Shown here piece by piece: positions 6,573 through 16,035 of a DNA stretch of 64,000 bases. The position numbers and the translations under genes were made by a program. The notes below the pieces were generated by a model. It was given only the letters and a program-made list of their open reading frames with translations. It searched no databases and was not told where the DNA came from. The number at the start of each line of letters is the position of its first letter. Positions within the stretch are counted from its first letter, which is position 1. Origin of the DNA: Dyella flagellata (GTDB lineage: Bacteria; Pseudomonadota; Gammaproteobacteria; Xanthomonadales; Rhodanobacteraceae). Location of the stretch: assembly GCF_030160275.1 (NCBI RefSeq), contig NZ_BSOA01000002.1, positions 1 through 64,000 on the forward strand, in the 5' to 3' direction.

Positions 6573-8741
6573 ATGCGCTCGCTTCGTTACGGCCGCGTCG
6601 CCGCTTATCTCTTCACCCTGCTGACCCTGGCGTTCGGCATGCAGGCCCTGGCCCAGGACGCCGAAGACAATCTGCTGCCGGTCACCGAGGCCTACAAGCT
6701 CAGCGCCGACGCCAGCACACCCGGCGTGATCAAGCTGCACTGGACGATCGCGCAGGATTACTACCTGTACCGCGGACGCATGGCGTTCAAGGGCGGCAAC
6801 GGCGTCACGCTGGGCGAAGCCAAATTGCCCGATGGCGAAAAGCACAACGATCCCTACCTCGGACCGGTTCAGACGTATCACCATGGCGTGGACGCGAGCA
6901 TTCCTTACACGCTCGCACCCGGCACCACCACGCTGGTGATGAGCGTGCGCTATCAGGGCTGCCACGAGACCGATCCGAAGATCTGTTATCCGCCGCATAC
7001 CGAACAACTCTCGCTGCCGGTCCCCGCCGCAGCTGGCGCGCCGCCGTCGAACAAACTCAATGATCTGTTCCATTCGGGCGCCCAGCCATTGGGCGGCGGC
7101 AGCCATGAGCCGCTGCCGGCGGAACAAGCTTTCCAGCTCGATGCGATCGCGCAAGACGCCAACCATCTGCTGCTGCGCTGGACCATCGCCAAGGGTTATT
7201 ACCTGTATCGGGACCAGACCAAGCTCTCCGTCAAAGACGCGCCGAAGCTTTCGCTGTCGCCGGCCTGGCCGGCCGGCACCAGCCATGAGGATGCGCATTT
7301 CGGCAAGACCACCGTGTACTTCGATGAACTGGCTTTGCCGGTCGGCATCAACGGCGATACCAGCGGCATGAAGTCGCTCGCGCTGGTAGCAAGCTTCCAG
7401 GGTTGCCAGGAAGGCGGCCTGTGCTATCCGCTGATGACCCGCGAAGCGCATGTCGATCTGGGTGGCGGCACCAGCACGAGCATGCAAACGGCGGCCAATC
7501 CGGCGCCGGAAATGCCGCCGGGCGACGCCACGCAAAACCATTCGCTCGACGTCAACTTTTTTTACGCCTTGCTGCTCGCCTTGGGTGGAGGCCTGGTGCT
7601 GAACCTGATGCCCTGCGTGTTGCCGGTGCTGTCGATCAAGGCGATCAGCTTGATCGAGAGCGGTGAGAATCCTGCACGGCGACGCCTGCACGCCTTGATG
7701 TACACGGCCGGCGTGCTGGTGAGCTTCGCTGTGCTGGGCAGCGTGATCATTGGACTGAAAACGGCATGGGGCGCGCATCTGCAGAGTCCGCTGGTGGTCG
7801 CCGTGCTCGCGCTGGTGATGCTGGCTGTGGCGCTGTCGATGTCAGGCGTGGTGCAATTCGGCGCATCGCTGGGCAATACCGGCAGCTCGCTCGCCAATCG
7901 CTCCGGCCCGGCAGGCGATTTCTTTACCGGCGTGCTCGCGGTGGTAGTGGCCAGTCCTTGCACGGCGCCGTTCATGGGCACCGCGCTGGCGTATGCATTG
8001 GTAGCGCCGATCGCCAGCGCCATCTGCGTGTTCCTCGCGCTGGGAATAGGTTTGTCGCTGCCGTTCCTGGCCATAGGCTTCGTTCCGGCCTTGTCGCGCT
8101 GGCTGCCGCGTCCCGGTCGCTGGATGGAAACACTGAAGGAAGTGCTGGCCTTTCCGATGTACCTCACCGCGGCGTGGCTGGCGTGGGTGCTCGCGCATCA
8201 GCGCGGCGCGGATGCAGTCGGCTTGCTGCTGGTTGCCGCGGTACTGTTGGCGGCGACGCTTTGGTGGTTCGAACGCAGCCGCTATCGCGGCGCACTGAGT
8301 CGCATACTGGTGGCCGTGCTCGCATTATTCACCGTGGCGCCGCTGTATTACCTCGCCACGTTGCCTCTCGCTGCGCAGGCGACGGCAAGCACGGATGGCG
8401 TCGTCGCCTACTCGCCGGACAAGCTCGCCGAGCTGCGCAAGGCCGGCACGCCGGTGTTCGTCGACATGACCGCCGATTGGTGCGTCACCTGCAAGGCCAA
8501 TGAACACGCCGTGCTCGACGGCGATGACTTCAAGGCGCTGCTCAAGCGTACCGGCGCCGTCTATATGAAGGGCGACTGGACCAACGAGGACCCGGCCATC
8601 TCCAGCTTCCTGCAGCAATACCACTCGCCGGGCGTGCCGCTGTACGTGGTGTTTCCCAAGGACGGCAGCGTTGGCCGCAAGCTGCCCACGGTGCTGACCT
8701 ACTCGCTGGTGGAGCAGGCGTTGACCGCGGCTGCGAAGTAA
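6573..8741 (+). CDS. dsbD: Thiol:disulfide interchange protein DsbD
   Basis: This 722-residue inner-membrane protein passes electrons from cytoplasmic thioredoxin to periplasmic thiol proteins. After a signal peptide (ending QALAQ) come two periplasmic alpha domains rather than the usual one: the first has a GCHETDPKICYPP cysteine pair and the second GCQEGGLCYP. Then comes the eight-helix transmembrane domain with its paired cysteines in NLMPCVLP and ASPCTAPF, and a C-terminal thioredoxin domain with active site CVTC at about 637-640. The ATG at 6573 has a GGAGTTGGA site just upstream; an in-frame ATG at 6558 lacks one. A TlpA-like thioredoxin gene follows, a likely client. Confidence 0.96.
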   Translation: MRSLRYGRVAAYLFTLLTLAFGMQALAQDAEDNLLPVTEAYKLSADASTPGVIKLHWTIAQDYYLYRGRMAFKGGNGVTLGEAKLPDGEKHNDPYLGPVQTYHHGVDASIPYTLAPGTTTLVMSVRYQGCHETDPKICYPPHTEQLSLPVPAAAGAPPSNKLNDLFHSGAQPLGGGSHEPLPAEQAFQLDAIAQDANHLLLRWTIAKGYYLYRDQTKLSVKDAPKLSLSPAWPAGTSHEDAHFGKTTVYFDELALPVGINGDTSGMKSLALVASFQGCQEGGLCYPLMTREAHVDLGGGTSTSMQTAANPAPEMPPGDATQNHSLDVNFFYALLLALGGGLVLNLMPCVLPVLSIKAISLIESGENPARRRLHALMYTAGVLVSFAVLGSVIIGLKTAWGAHLQSPLVVAVLALVMLAVALSMSGVVQFGASLGNTGSSLANRSGPAGDFFTGVLAVVVASPCTAPFMGTALAYALVAPIASAICVFLALGIGLSLPFLAIGFVPALSRWLPRPGRWMETLKEVLAFPMYLTAAWLAWVLAHQRGADAVGLLLVAAVLLAATLWWFERSRYRGALSRILVAVLALFTVAPLYYLATLPLAAQATASTDGVVAYSPDKLAELRKAGTPVFVDMTADWCVTCKANEHAVLDGDDFKALLKRTGAVYMKGDWTNEDPAISSFLQQYHSPGVPLYVVFPKDGSVGRKLPTVLTYSLVEQALTAAAK

Positions 8742-8744
8742 ACA

Positions 8745-8820
8745 TGCAGGTTGGGATGCCCGATCCCGGCATCGCTTGCGTTGCATGCATGGCGGTGCTG
8801 GGATTGTCATCCCAGCCTAC
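8745..8820. repeat. GTAG-REP pair, left copy decayed
   Basis: The left copy is worn (CAGGTTGGGATGCCCGATC...). The right copy is intact on the minus strand, ending CCCAGCCTAC at 8820. The pair occupies the whole space between dsbD and the TlpA-like gene and reads through in frame with the latter, which creates a false N-terminal extension if an upstream start is chosen. Confidence 0.85.
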
Positions 8821-8841
8821 GCGCCGTCCCGCTCCGCTCCC

Positions 8842-9387
8842 ATGTTGAGTCGCCCCAACCTTTTCATTCTCGCCCTGGCCCTGCTGGCCGCCATCGCCGG
8901 CGGCTGGGTGCAACATGCAAGACGGCTGGCGCGCGTGCCAGCCGGCGTGCATGTAGCGGACGTCGGCGATCTTCGTCCGGACGTGGCCCTGGTCGATCTC
9001 AATGGCCACGAGCGCCGGCTCTCCGGCTACCAGGGCAAGCGCCTGCTGCTGAATTTCTGGGCCACCTGGTGTGGCCCGTGCCGGGAAGAGATGCCCCGCC
9101 TGAATGCCGCCCAGCGCAAGTTCGCCGATCAGGGCGTGATCATCCTGGGTATTGCCATGGATGAGCCGGGCGCCGTACGCGCCTACTTGGCCGAGCACCC
9201 GGCGAGCTACCCGAACCTGTTAGGCCAGCTGGACTCGCCCAGCACCACGCTGCGTTTCGGCGACCTGGATGGAATCCTGCCTTTTAATGTGCTGCTGGAC
9301 GAAAACGGGAAGATCCTGGCCATGAAACGGGGGCGGCTGAAGCCGGGCCAGCTGGAGCGCTGGCTTTCGCCGACAAGCACGCCCTGA
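8842..9387 (+). CDS. TlpA-family thiol-disulfide reductase
   Basis: A 181-residue membrane-anchored or exported thioredoxin-like protein. Residues 5-23 form a hydrophobic segment, probably an uncleaved anchor. The thioredoxin fold follows, with active site WCGPC (Cys77, Cys80) within [20 protein letters not shown] and the cis-Pro in [14 protein letters not shown]. It is probably kept reduced by the neighbouring DsbD and may serve cytochrome c maturation or other periplasmic thiol substrates. The ATG at 8842 is chosen because residues from an earlier in-frame ATG are encoded by the REP repeat and have no protein-like character. Confidence 0.92.
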   Translation: MLSRPNLFILALALLAAIAGGWVQHARRLARVPAGVHVADVGDLRPDVALVDLNGHERRLSGYQGKRLLLNFWATWCGPCREEMPRLNAAQRKFADQGVIILGIAMDEPGAVRAYLAEHPASYPNLLGQLDSPSTTLRFGDLDGILPFNVLLDENGKILAMKRGRLKPGQLERWLSPTSTP

Positions 9388-9530
9388 CGCCATTTGCACC
9401 GCCATACGTCGACGCACGTTTAACATCTTCTTTCTCCGTCAAACATCGCCGAACTGCGCCGAACTGGACAACACTCCCGACACCGAGCACACTCTCGCCG
9501 ATTCTGGACACCCGGGGGATGCCGGAGCCT

Positions 9531-9983
9531 ATGGCGAAGCTGCTGGTCCTGCATGGACCCAACCTCAACCTGCTCGGCGTACGCGAACCGGACATCTACG
9601 GCCGCGAGACGCTGGCCGACATCAACAACCAGCTGGCGCAACGCGCCCAGGCAGCCGGGCATGAGCTGGCCTGGTACCAGTCCAATGCCGAGCATGAGCT
9701 GATCGGCCGGATCCACCAGGCGCGCGACGAACAGGTGGCGGTCATCCTGATCAATCCGGGCGCCTTTACCCATACCAGCGTGGCGCTGCGCGACGCGCTG
9801 GCCGCGGTGGCCATCCCCTTCATCGAGCTGCACATGAGCAATGTGCATGCCCGTGAGCCCTTCCGCCACCACTCCTACCTGTCCGACCTGGCAGTGGGCG
9901 TGATCTGCGGTTTCGGCAGCGCCAGCTACCGCCTGGCGCTGGACGCGGCCCTGGCCAAACTTGAATCCAAGCCTGCCGGCTAG
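9531..9983 (+). CDS. aroQ: Type II 3-dehydroquinate dehydratase
   Basis: A 150-residue enzyme that converts 3-dehydroquinate to 3-dehydroshikimate in the shikimate pathway and assembles as a dodecamer. The N-terminal [16 protein letters not shown] signature carries Asn11 and Asn13. Arg18 and catalytic Tyr23 are in VREPDIYG. The substrate-binding segment [17 protein letters not shown] contains the catalytic His. Start 9531 matches the family N-terminus; an ATG four codons upstream is possible. The stop codon lies inside a short GC palindrome that may end transcription before accB. Confidence 0.96.
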   Translation: MAKLLVLHGPNLNLLGVREPDIYGRETLADINNQLAQRAQAAGHELAWYQSNAEHELIGRIHQARDEQVAVILINPGAFTHTSVALRDALAAVAIPFIELHMSNVHAREPFRHHSYLSDLAVGVICGFGSASYRLALDAALAKLESKPAG

Positions 9984-9998
9984 CCGGCACCTACCGTT
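9974..9998 (+). terminator. Possible intrinsic terminator overlapping the aroQ stop
   Basis: TGCCGGC (9974-9980) and GCCGGCA (9983-9989) form a tight stem that includes the aroQ TAG. A CTACCGTTTTCTTTC stretch follows, giving a modest T-rich tail. Confidence 0.4.
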
Positions 9999-10055
9999 TT
10001 CTTTCACTTTCCGGCCGCCAAGCTGCGGTCCAGACCCTTAAGAAGGCAAAGCCCC

Positions 10056-10523
10056 ATGGATCTGCGCAAGATCAAAAAACTGATCGACCTGCTCGAGGAG
10101 TCCAACCTCGCCGAACTGGAAATCAAGGAAGGCGAGGAAGTCGTTCGTCTGTCGCGCGTCCCCAAGGGCAGCATCACCGTCGCCGCACCGCCCGCCATGC
10201 ACATGCCCGCACCGCTCCCGGCGGCTGCCCCGGCACCTGTGGCAGCCCCCGCTGCCGAAAGCGGCGAGGCGGCCAGCAATCTGCCGGCCGGCCATGTGGT
10301 GAAGGCGCCGATGGTCGGCACCTTCTACGCCTCGGCCAGCCCGGGCGCCGCCGCTTTCGTGAAGGTGGGCCAGCAGGTGAAGGTCGGCGAAACGCTTGGC
10401 ATCATCGAGGCGATGAAGATGTTCAACCAGATCGAGGCCGAAGTCGGCGGCACCGTGCAGGCCATCCTGGTCGACAACGGCCAGCCGGTGGAATTCGACC
10501 AGCCGATGTTCGTGATCGCCTGA
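10056..10523 (+). CDS. accB: Biotin carboxyl carrier protein of acetyl-CoA carboxylase
   Basis: A 155-residue subunit that carries biotin between the biotin carboxylase and carboxyltransferase sites in the first step of fatty-acid synthesis. The N-terminal helix ([17 protein letters not shown]) mediates assembly. An Ala/Pro-rich linker spans about residues 42-75. The C-terminal biotinyl domain contains the EAMKM motif with biotinylated Lys121. The linker is a typical flexible hinge. accC begins 14 bases after the stop, the conserved accBC operon arrangement. Confidence 0.98.
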   Translation: MDLRKIKKLIDLLEESNLAELEIKEGEEVVRLSRVPKGSITVAAPPAMHMPAPLPAAAPAPVAAPAAESGEAASNLPAGHVVKAPMVGTFYASASPGAAAFVKVGQQVKVGETLGIIEAMKMFNQIEAEVGGTVQAILVDNGQPVEFDQPMFVIA

Positions 10524-10537
10524 ACGGCCCGACGACT

Positions 10538-11911
10538 ATGCAGAAGCTCGAAAAGGTCGTTATCGCCAATCGCGGCGAAATCGCATTGCGCATCCTGCGC
10601 GCGTGCCACAGCCTCGGTATCCGAACCGTGGCGGTGCACTCCACCGCCGATCGCAATCTCAAGCACGTGGGCCTGGCCGATGAAGCCATCTGCATCGGCC
10701 CGGCGCCATCGGTCGACAGCTATCTCAACATTCCGCGCATCATCGCCGCGGCGGAAATCACCGACGCCAACGCGATCCATCCCGGCTACGGCTTCCTGGC
10801 CGAGCGCGCCGACTTCGCCGAACAGGTGGAACAGTCCGGCTTCATCTTCATCGGACCGACCGCCGACGTGATCCGCATGATGGGCGACAAGGTCGAAGCG
10901 ATCCGCGCCATGAAATCCGCCGGCGTGCCGTGCGTGCCCGGCTCCGGCGGCCCGCTCGGCGACAACGTCGAAGAAAACATGCGCATCGCGCGTGAGATCG
11001 GCTACCCGGTGATCATCAAGGCCGCCGGCGGCGGCGGCGGCCGTGGCATGCGCGTGGTGCGCACCGAGGCGCATCTGGGCAACGCCATCACCATGACCAA
11101 GCAGGAAGCCAAGGCGGCCTTCGGCAACGATCAGGTGTACATGGAGAAATTCCTGGAAAATCCGCGCCACGTGGAAATCCAGGTGCTCGCCGACGGCCAG
11201 GGCAACGCGATTCACCTGGGCGAACGCGATTGCTCGATGCAACGCCGTCACCAGAAAGTGGTCGAGGAAGCCCCCGCCCCCGGCATCACGCCGGAGCAGC
11301 GCGCGCAGATTGGCCAGGTGTGCGTGGACGCCTGCCTGCGCATCGGCTATCGCGGCGCGGGCACGTTCGAATTCCTGTTCGAGAACGGCCGCTTCTACTT
11401 CATCGAGATGAACACGCGCATCCAGGTGGAGCATCCGGTGACCGAACTGATCACCGGCGTGGACCTGGTGCGCGAGCAACTGTTGATCGCCGCCGGCGAA
11501 AAGCTTTCGCTCAAGCAGGAAAACATCAAGATCCACGGCCACGCGATCGAGTGCCGCATCAACGCGGAAGATCCGGAAACCTTCATGCCCTCGCCCGGCA
11601 CCGTCAAGCGCTTCGAAGCACCAGGCGGCCCCGGCGTGCGCGTGGATACGCATCTGTACGACGGCTATCGCATTCCGCCCAATTACGATTCGATGATCGG
11701 CAAGCTGATCGTGCACGGTCCCGATCGCGAAACCGCGATTGCGCGCATGCGCCTGGCGCTTGCCGAGACGGTGATCGAAGGCGTGAAGTGCAACGTTCCG
11801 CTGCAGCAGCGCATCATGTCCGACGTGGGTTTCCAGCAAGGTGGACAGAACATTCACTACCTGGAGAAGCGGATGGCCGAGCACAAGGAACATCCGCATA
11901 GCGGGCATTGA
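10538..11911 (+). CDS. accC: Acetyl-CoA carboxylase biotin carboxylase subunit
   Basis: A 457-residue ATP-grasp enzyme that carboxylates the biotin on AccB. The N-terminal domain starts [20 protein letters not shown]. The glycine-rich ATP lid is [13 protein letters not shown]. The catalytic segments [28 protein letters not shown] and [16 protein letters not shown] are all present, with Glu and Arg residues in the last positioned as in the E. coli enzyme. Length is as usual for the family. It is translated from the accBC operon. The downstream gap holds a small GC-rich hairpin, then prmA on the same strand. Confidence 0.98.
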   Translation: MQKLEKVVIANRGEIALRILRACHSLGIRTVAVHSTADRNLKHVGLADEAICIGPAPSVDSYLNIPRIIAAAEITDANAIHPGYGFLAERADFAEQVEQSGFIFIGPTADVIRMMGDKVEAIRAMKSAGVPCVPGSGGPLGDNVEENMRIAREIGYPVIIKAAGGGGGRGMRVVRTEAHLGNAITMTKQEAKAAFGNDQVYMEKFLENPRHVEIQVLADGQGNAIHLGERDCSMQRRHQKVVEEAPAPGITPEQRAQIGQVCVDACLRIGYRGAGTFEFLFENGRFYFIEMNTRIQVEHPVTELITGVDLVREQLLIAAGEKLSLKQENIKIHGHAIECRINAEDPETFMPSPGTVKRFEAPGGPGVRVDTHLYDGYRIPPNYDSMIGKLIVHGPDRETAIARMRLALAETVIEGVKCNVPLQQRIMSDVGFQQGGQNIHYLEKRMAEHKEHPHSGH

Positions 11912-11954
11912 TTCGCAAAGTTGAGCTTCGTCGCAAGACTCACCCTTCACCCTA

Positions 11955-11977
11955 CCCTCTCCCCGACGGGGAGAGGG
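11955..11977. repeat. CTCTCCCC-type hairpin repeat
   Basis: CCCTCTCCCC pairs exactly with GGGGAGAGGG around GAC. It is preceded by the C-rich ACCCTTCACCCTA segment that often accompanies this dispersed repeat in proteobacteria. It lies between accC and prmA. Related hairpins occur at 15972 and 50393. No T-run follows. Confidence 0.75.
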
Positions 11978-12011
11978 AAAATAGCGCCGTACCCTACCTT
12001 CCGGAACACCG

Positions 12012-12911
12012 ATGCCCTGGCTCGAACTCTCCCTGACCGTCCGCGCCGAACAACAGCCCCGCGTGGAAGAGGCCCTGGAAGATCTCGGTTCGCTATCGAT
12101 CACCTTGCGCGACGCCAACGCCGAAACGCCGGATGAGCAGGCAATTTTCGAACCGGGCGTGGGTGAATTGCCGTTGTGGCCAACGATCACCTTGAATGCA
12201 TTGTTCGAGGCCGATACCGACCGCCGCGGCCTGAGCGAAGCACTGGGCGAACTGCTGCCGTTTCTGGAACCCGATCAGCTCAGCTTCCATGACGTAGCCG
12301 ATGAGAACTGGGAACGAGCATGGATGGACCAGTTCAAGCCGATGCCGTTCGGTCGCCGACTATGGATCTACCCGTGGAACATAGCGCCGCCGGAAGATGA
12401 CGAGCTGGCGATCGTGCAGCTCGATCCTGGCCTCGCCTTCGGCAGCGGCACGCATCCCACTACAGCGTTATGCCTTCAATGGCTGGACAGCCTGGATCTC
12501 ACCGGCAAGCGCGTGATCGACTACGGCTGCGGCTCGGGCATCCTGGCCATCGCCGCCCTGAAGCTGGGCGCGGCATCCGCGATTGGCCTAGACAACGACC
12601 CACAAGCTTTGACAGCCTCTGCTGACAACGCGGAGCGCAACAACGTCGGCGACAGACTGGCATTGTTCCTACCCGAAGACTTTGCCGGCGAAGTATCCGA
12701 CGTGTTCGTCGCCAATATCCTGGCCGGCCCGCTCGACGAGCTGGCACCCACTTTTGCTGCACTGGCCAGGCCGGGCGCGCCCTTTGCGCTGTCCGGCATC
12801 CTCAAGGGCCAGCACGAGGAACTGCTCGAGCGCTATGCCGAATGGTTCGATCAGTTGCGTGTGGATGTGAACGAAGATTGGGTGCGCATCAGCGGCCGGC
12901 GCCGCATTTGA
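12012..12911 (+). CDS. prmA: Ribosomal protein L11 methyltransferase
   Basis: A 299-residue SAM-dependent enzyme that trimethylates lysines and the N-terminus of ribosomal protein L11. The N-terminal substrate-recognition domain begins WLELSLTVRAEQQPRVEEAL. The Rossmann methyltransferase domain carries motif I VIDYGCGSGILAIAALKLGA and the NPPY-like motif VANILAGPL. GLAFGSGTHPTT is the diagnostic PrmA loop. It is followed in the same direction by the zinc-ribbon DUF3426 gene, fis and purH, an order kept across Xanthomonadales. Confidence 0.97.
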   Translation: MPWLELSLTVRAEQQPRVEEALEDLGSLSITLRDANAETPDEQAIFEPGVGELPLWPTITLNALFEADTDRRGLSEALGELLPFLEPDQLSFHDVADENWERAWMDQFKPMPFGRRLWIYPWNIAPPEDDELAIVQLDPGLAFGSGTHPTTALCLQWLDSLDLTGKRVIDYGCGSGILAIAALKLGAASAIGLDNDPQALTASADNAERNNVGDRLALFLPEDFAGEVSDVFVANILAGPLDELAPTFAALARPGAPFALSGILKGQHEELLERYAEWFDQLRVDVNEDWVRISGRRRI

Positions 12912-12960
12912 TTGCCCGCTACCCTGCTAAGCTTGCCGGACACTAGTTCCCGCATTCCGC

Positions 12961-13749
12961 ATGTATACGCAATGCCCTGAATGCTTGTCCGTGTTTTCAG
13001 TCGATGCGCGCACGCTCGCGCAGGCGCACGGCTTCGTCATGTGCGGGCATTGCGGTACGGGCTTCGACAGCATCGCCACGTTGGCCGATCAGTTGCCGCC
13101 GGAGCCGTTCCACGAACTGCCTGTCAATGAGCCAGGCGTGGAGCCGCCACGCCTGGAGCTGGCGGTGTTTCGCCCCAAAGCAAAGACCGAGCCCGAACCG
13201 GCCGAAACGCCGCCGATGCGCGACGATTTCGCCGATCTGGTGGTGACCCCGCGCTTTGCGAGGAACCCGCATCGCGAGCGGCCGCGCCGTTGGCCATGGA
13301 TCGTCGCATGCGCAGTGTTACTGCTCGGTCTTGCAGCGCAAATGGGATGGGCCTTGCGCGACAGCTTGATCGCTGACCCCACCGTCGGCCCTTGGCTGCG
13401 GCAAGCATGTGCCGTCCTGCAATGCCGCGTGCCGATGGTGCGCGATGTTGGCAAGCTGCATCTGCTGGCACGCGACGTGCAAACGCATCCCTCGGTTCCG
13501 GGCGCATTGTTGATCAGTGCAACGCTGCGCAACGATGCAACGTTCACCCAACCCTGGCCGATGGTCATCCTTCGCCTGACCGACGGTAACGGCAAGGTGA
13601 TCGCCATGCGCCGCCTTAATCCTTTTGAATACCTCGACGACGTCGAAGCCTTGCACCGCGGCCTCGCGCCGGGCGCCACTACCGCCCTGGTCTTCGAGGT
13701 GGAGGATCCGGGGCATCAAGCGGTCGCCTTTGACATGGAATTTGAATAA
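12961..13749 (+). CDS. Zinc-ribbon and DUF3426 domain membrane protein
   Basis: A 262-residue protein with an N-terminal MJ0042-type zinc ribbon (Cys5, Cys8, Cys28, Cys31). A Pro/Glu-rich linker follows, then a single membrane helix at about 111-131 (PWIVACAVLLLGLAAQMGW) and a periplasmic DUF3426 domain of about 110 residues with the typical LLISATLRNDATFTQPWP strand pair. The likely topology is zinc ribbon in the cytoplasm and beta-rich domain outside. Function is not established. It sits between prmA and fis, as in related genomes, and may be read with prmA (49-base gap). Confidence 0.88.
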   Translation: MYTQCPECLSVFSVDARTLAQAHGFVMCGHCGTGFDSIATLADQLPPEPFHELPVNEPGVEPPRLELAVFRPKAKTEPEPAETPPMRDDFADLVVTPRFARNPHRERPRRWPWIVACAVLLLGLAAQMGWALRDSLIADPTVGPWLRQACAVLQCRVPMVRDVGKLHLLARDVQTHPSVPGALLISATLRNDATFTQPWPMVILRLTDGNGKVIAMRRLNPFEYLDDVEALHRGLAPGATTALVFEVEDPGHQAVAFDMEFE

Positions 13750-13814
13750 CAGCGGCTTAGTGCCTGTTCGGTATGGCGTTATGCGCTTGCAAGACTTTTC
13801 ATGTCGGAAGGCTC

Positions 13815-13843
13815 TTAATTTTGTCGCCCGTCACGAGTACACT
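13815..13843 (+). promoter_or_regulatory. Candidate fis promoter with GC-rich discriminator
   Basis: TTAATT (13815-13820) and TACACT (13838-13843) are separated by 17 bases and followed by CGGTCCCTCGCG. A GC-rich discriminator of this kind is typical of growth-rate-regulated, ppGpp-sensitive promoters such as fis. The leader would be about 120 bases. Predicted by eye only. Confidence 0.35.
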
Positions 13844-13968
13844 CGGTCCCTCGCGCTAAAGGAATGTCCTGTTCCCCGGCGTGCAACGCCTACCCGCCGC
13901 GCAAGCGGTAACTGCCAAAACATGGCGACGGCCCATGCAGCCGTTGCGTATGGAGTACGTGAGGGGAA

Positions 13969-14256
13969 ATGTCCTTGAACGCCGTCAGACTGCCTGCCAA
14001 CGAGGCTGTTCGCGAATCCTCGTCGCAGAGCGCACTGAGTGAATGCGTCAGCCGTACAGTGCGCCGCTACCTGGCGGACATTGGCGATACGTCGTGCGAC
14101 GAAGGTTTGCATGCGCTGGTGATTCGCGAAGTCGAAGGTCCGTTGCTGCGTGAAGTATTGGCTTTCCACGATGGCAACCAGAGCCGCGCCGCGGCGGTGC
14201 TGGGCATCAATCGCGCCACGCTGCGCAAGAAGCTCGCCCAACACGGCCTGCTGTAA
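13969..14256 (+). CDS. fis: DNA-binding protein Fis
   Basis: A 95-residue nucleoid protein that bends DNA and controls rRNA, recombination and growth-phase genes. The C-terminal half holds the dimer helices (LLREVLAFHDGNQSRAAAVLG) and the helix-turn-helix recognition helix (NRATLRKKLAQHGLL), as in other Fis proteins. The N-terminal beta-hairpin region (residues about 1-35) is divergent. A GAGGGGA site lies directly before the ATG. The gene has its own 219-base upstream region, so it is probably separately transcribed from the prmA-DUF3426 pair. Confidence 0.95.
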   Translation: MSLNAVRLPANEAVRESSSQSALSECVSRTVRRYLADIGDTSCDEGLHALVIREVEGPLLREVLAFHDGNQSRAAAVLGINRATLRKKLAQHGLL

Positions 14257-14262
14257 GCCCAA

Positions 14263-14276
14263 GGCCGGGTCCGGCC
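14263..14276 (+). terminator. Possible terminator hairpin after fis
   Basis: GGCCG (14263-14267) pairs with CGGCC (14272-14276), seven bases after the fis stop and before the purH promoter. No clear T-run follows. Confidence 0.3.
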
Positions 14277-14314
14277 GCCCCTGTTTAGCCGTCCAAACAC
14301 CTGCCATATCGCGC

Positions 14315-14320
14315 TATAAT
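14315..14320 (+). promoter_or_regulatory. Consensus -10 box for purH
   Basis: A perfect TATAAT lies 29 bases before the purH start codon. No good -35 hexamer stands 17 bases upstream (TCCAAA at 14292-14297). Transcription would begin near 14327, giving a leader of roughly 20 bases. Confidence 0.5.
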
Positions 14321-14348
14321 GCGTGGCTTTCACGTCTCGGAAGCCGCC

Positions 14349-15953
14349 ATGCCCGCACCTGCCGTCACTCCCATCCGCCGCGCCTTGATCAGCGTCTCGG
14401 ACAAGACCGGGCTGATTGAACTGGGCCAACGCCTGGCTGCGGCAAAGGTGGAGCTGCTTTCCACCGGCGGCAGCGCCAAGGCGTTGCGCGAAGCCGGAAT
14501 ACCGGTCAAGGATGTCAGCGACGTGACGGGTTTTCCGGAAATCATGGACGGTCGGGTCAAGACCTTGCACCCCAAGGTGCATGGCGGCCTGCTCGGCCGA
14601 CGCGGCACTGACGACGCAGTGATGGCCGAACTGGGCATAGCACCGATCGACCTGCTGGTGTTGAACCTGTATCCGTTCGAAGCCACCGTGGCCAAGCCCG
14701 ATTGCAGCCTGGAGCAGGCGATCGAGAACATCGACATCGGCGGCCCGGCCATGCTGCGCTCCGCTGCCAAGAACTGGAACGACGTCGGCGTACTTACTTC
14801 GCCCGATCAATACGCGGAAGCCTTGGCGGAGTTCGAGCAGCATGGGGGCTTGAGCCGCGCCACGCGATTCAAGCTGTCGGTGGCTGCGTTCAACCGCGTA
14901 TCCAATTACGACGCGGCGATCAGCGACTACCTCTCGGGCCTTGAACTCAACGATGCGCAAGACGCCGTCGCCGGCCACGATGCCTTCCCTGCCCAGCTCA
15001 ACAGCCGCTTCGTCAAGACGCTGGATCTGCGTTATGGCGAAAACCCGCATCAACAAGCCGCCTTCTATCGCGATCTGCAACCCGCACCCGGCACGCTCGC
15101 CACCTTCCAGCAAGTGCAGGGCAAGGAACTCTCTTTCAACAACATCGCCGATGCGGATGCGGCATGGGAGTGCGTGCGCAGCTTCACCAAGCCGGCCTGC
15201 GTGATCGTCAAGCACGCCAATCCCTGCGGCGTGGCGGTAAGCCTGGAGGGCATCGGCCACGCTTACGACCTGGCCTATCAGACCGATCCCACCTCCGCTT
15301 TCGGCGGCATCATCGCGTTCAACCGCGAAGTCGATGGCGCCACGGCACAGAAGATGGTGGAGCGCCAGTTCATCGAAGTGGTACTGGCCCCTGCTTATTC
15401 CGCCGACGCGCTGAAAGCCTTCGCCAAGAAGAGCAACGTTCGCGTGCTGCATATTCCTGTGCCCACGGACAACACGAGTGCTGCCGGCGCCTACGACCTG
15501 CGCCGCGTCGGTTCCGGCTTGCTGGTGCAAACAGCCGATCGCGGCATGGTCGGCGCAGCAGATCTTAAAATCGTTACGCGCCGCGCTCCTACGCAGGAAC
15601 AAATCGACGACCTGATCTTCGCCTGGAAGGTCGCCAAGTACGTGAAGAGCAACGCCATCGTGTACGCGCGCAACCGCCAGACCATCGGCATCGGTGCCGG
15701 CCAGATGAGCCGCGTATACAGCGCGCGCATCGCCGGCATCAAGGCGGCGGATGAGAAACTGGAAGTACGCGGCTCGGTGATGGCTTCCGACGCTTTCTTC
15801 CCGTTCCGCGACGGCATCGATGCGGCGGCGGCGGCAGGCATTAGCGCCGTGATCCAGCCGGGCGGTTCGATGCGCGATGCGGAAGTGATCGCCGCTGCGG
15901 ACGAACACGACATGGCGATGGTATTCACCGGCATGCGCCATTTCCGCCACTGA
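14349..15953 (+). CDS. purH: Bifunctional AICAR transformylase/IMP cyclohydrolase
   Basis: A 534-residue enzyme catalysing the last two steps of IMP synthesis. The N-terminal IMP cyclohydrolase domain (to about residue 200) begins [17 protein letters not shown] and has the STGGSAKAL and [15 protein letters not shown] loops. The C-terminal transformylase domain contains [12 protein letters not shown] (catalytic Lys-His) and ends in the typical [10 protein letters not shown]...[12 protein letters not shown] signature. The ATG at 14349 matches the family start. An earlier in-frame ATG overlaps the -10 box and is rejected. A strong hairpin follows the stop. Confidence 0.98.
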   Translation: MPAPAVTPIRRALISVSDKTGLIELGQRLAAAKVELLSTGGSAKALREAGIPVKDVSDVTGFPEIMDGRVKTLHPKVHGGLLGRRGTDDAVMAELGIAPIDLLVLNLYPFEATVAKPDCSLEQAIENIDIGGPAMLRSAAKNWNDVGVLTSPDQYAEALAEFEQHGGLSRATRFKLSVAAFNRVSNYDAAISDYLSGLELNDAQDAVAGHDAFPAQLNSRFVKTLDLRYGENPHQQAAFYRDLQPAPGTLATFQQVQGKELSFNNIADADAAWECVRSFTKPACVIVKHANPCGVAVSLEGIGHAYDLAYQTDPTSAFGGIIAFNREVDGATAQKMVERQFIEVVLAPAYSADALKAFAKKSNVRVLHIPVPTDNTSAAGAYDLRRVGSGLLVQTADRGMVGAADLKIVTRRAPTQEQIDDLIFAWKVAKYVKSNAIVYARNRQTIGIGAGQMSRVYSARIAGIKAADEKLEVRGSVMASDAFFPFRDGIDAAAAAGISAVIQPGGSMRDAEVIAAADEHDMAMVFTGMRHFRH

Positions 15954-15971
15954 CGCTCGCCACGATGCGCT

Positions 15972-15996
15972 CCCTCCCCTGCTTGGCAGGGGAGGG
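15972..15996. terminator. Strong GC hairpin between convergent purH and SBF-like genes
   Basis: CCCTCCCCTGC pairs exactly with GCAGGGGAGGG around a TTG loop, followed by CTGGGGTGGGG. It lies between two converging genes and could serve as a bidirectional transcript end, although neither side has a T-run. It belongs to the same CTCCCC/GGGGAG hairpin class as 11955 and 50393. Confidence 0.5.
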
Positions 15997-16035
15997 CTGG
16001 GGTGGGGTTGCATGCGCTTGCCGAACAGTTGAATC

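Noticed and set aside
10325-12190. Long minus-strand reading frame (621 codons) opposite accB/accC
   Set aside because: It is antisense to clearly conserved acc genes, is His/Ala/Arg-rich and has no family likeness; GC-rich codon bias opens such shadow frames. The same applies to those opposite purH (14067-16013), polA (20768-22975) and the HMG-CoA synthase-like gene (41521-43308).
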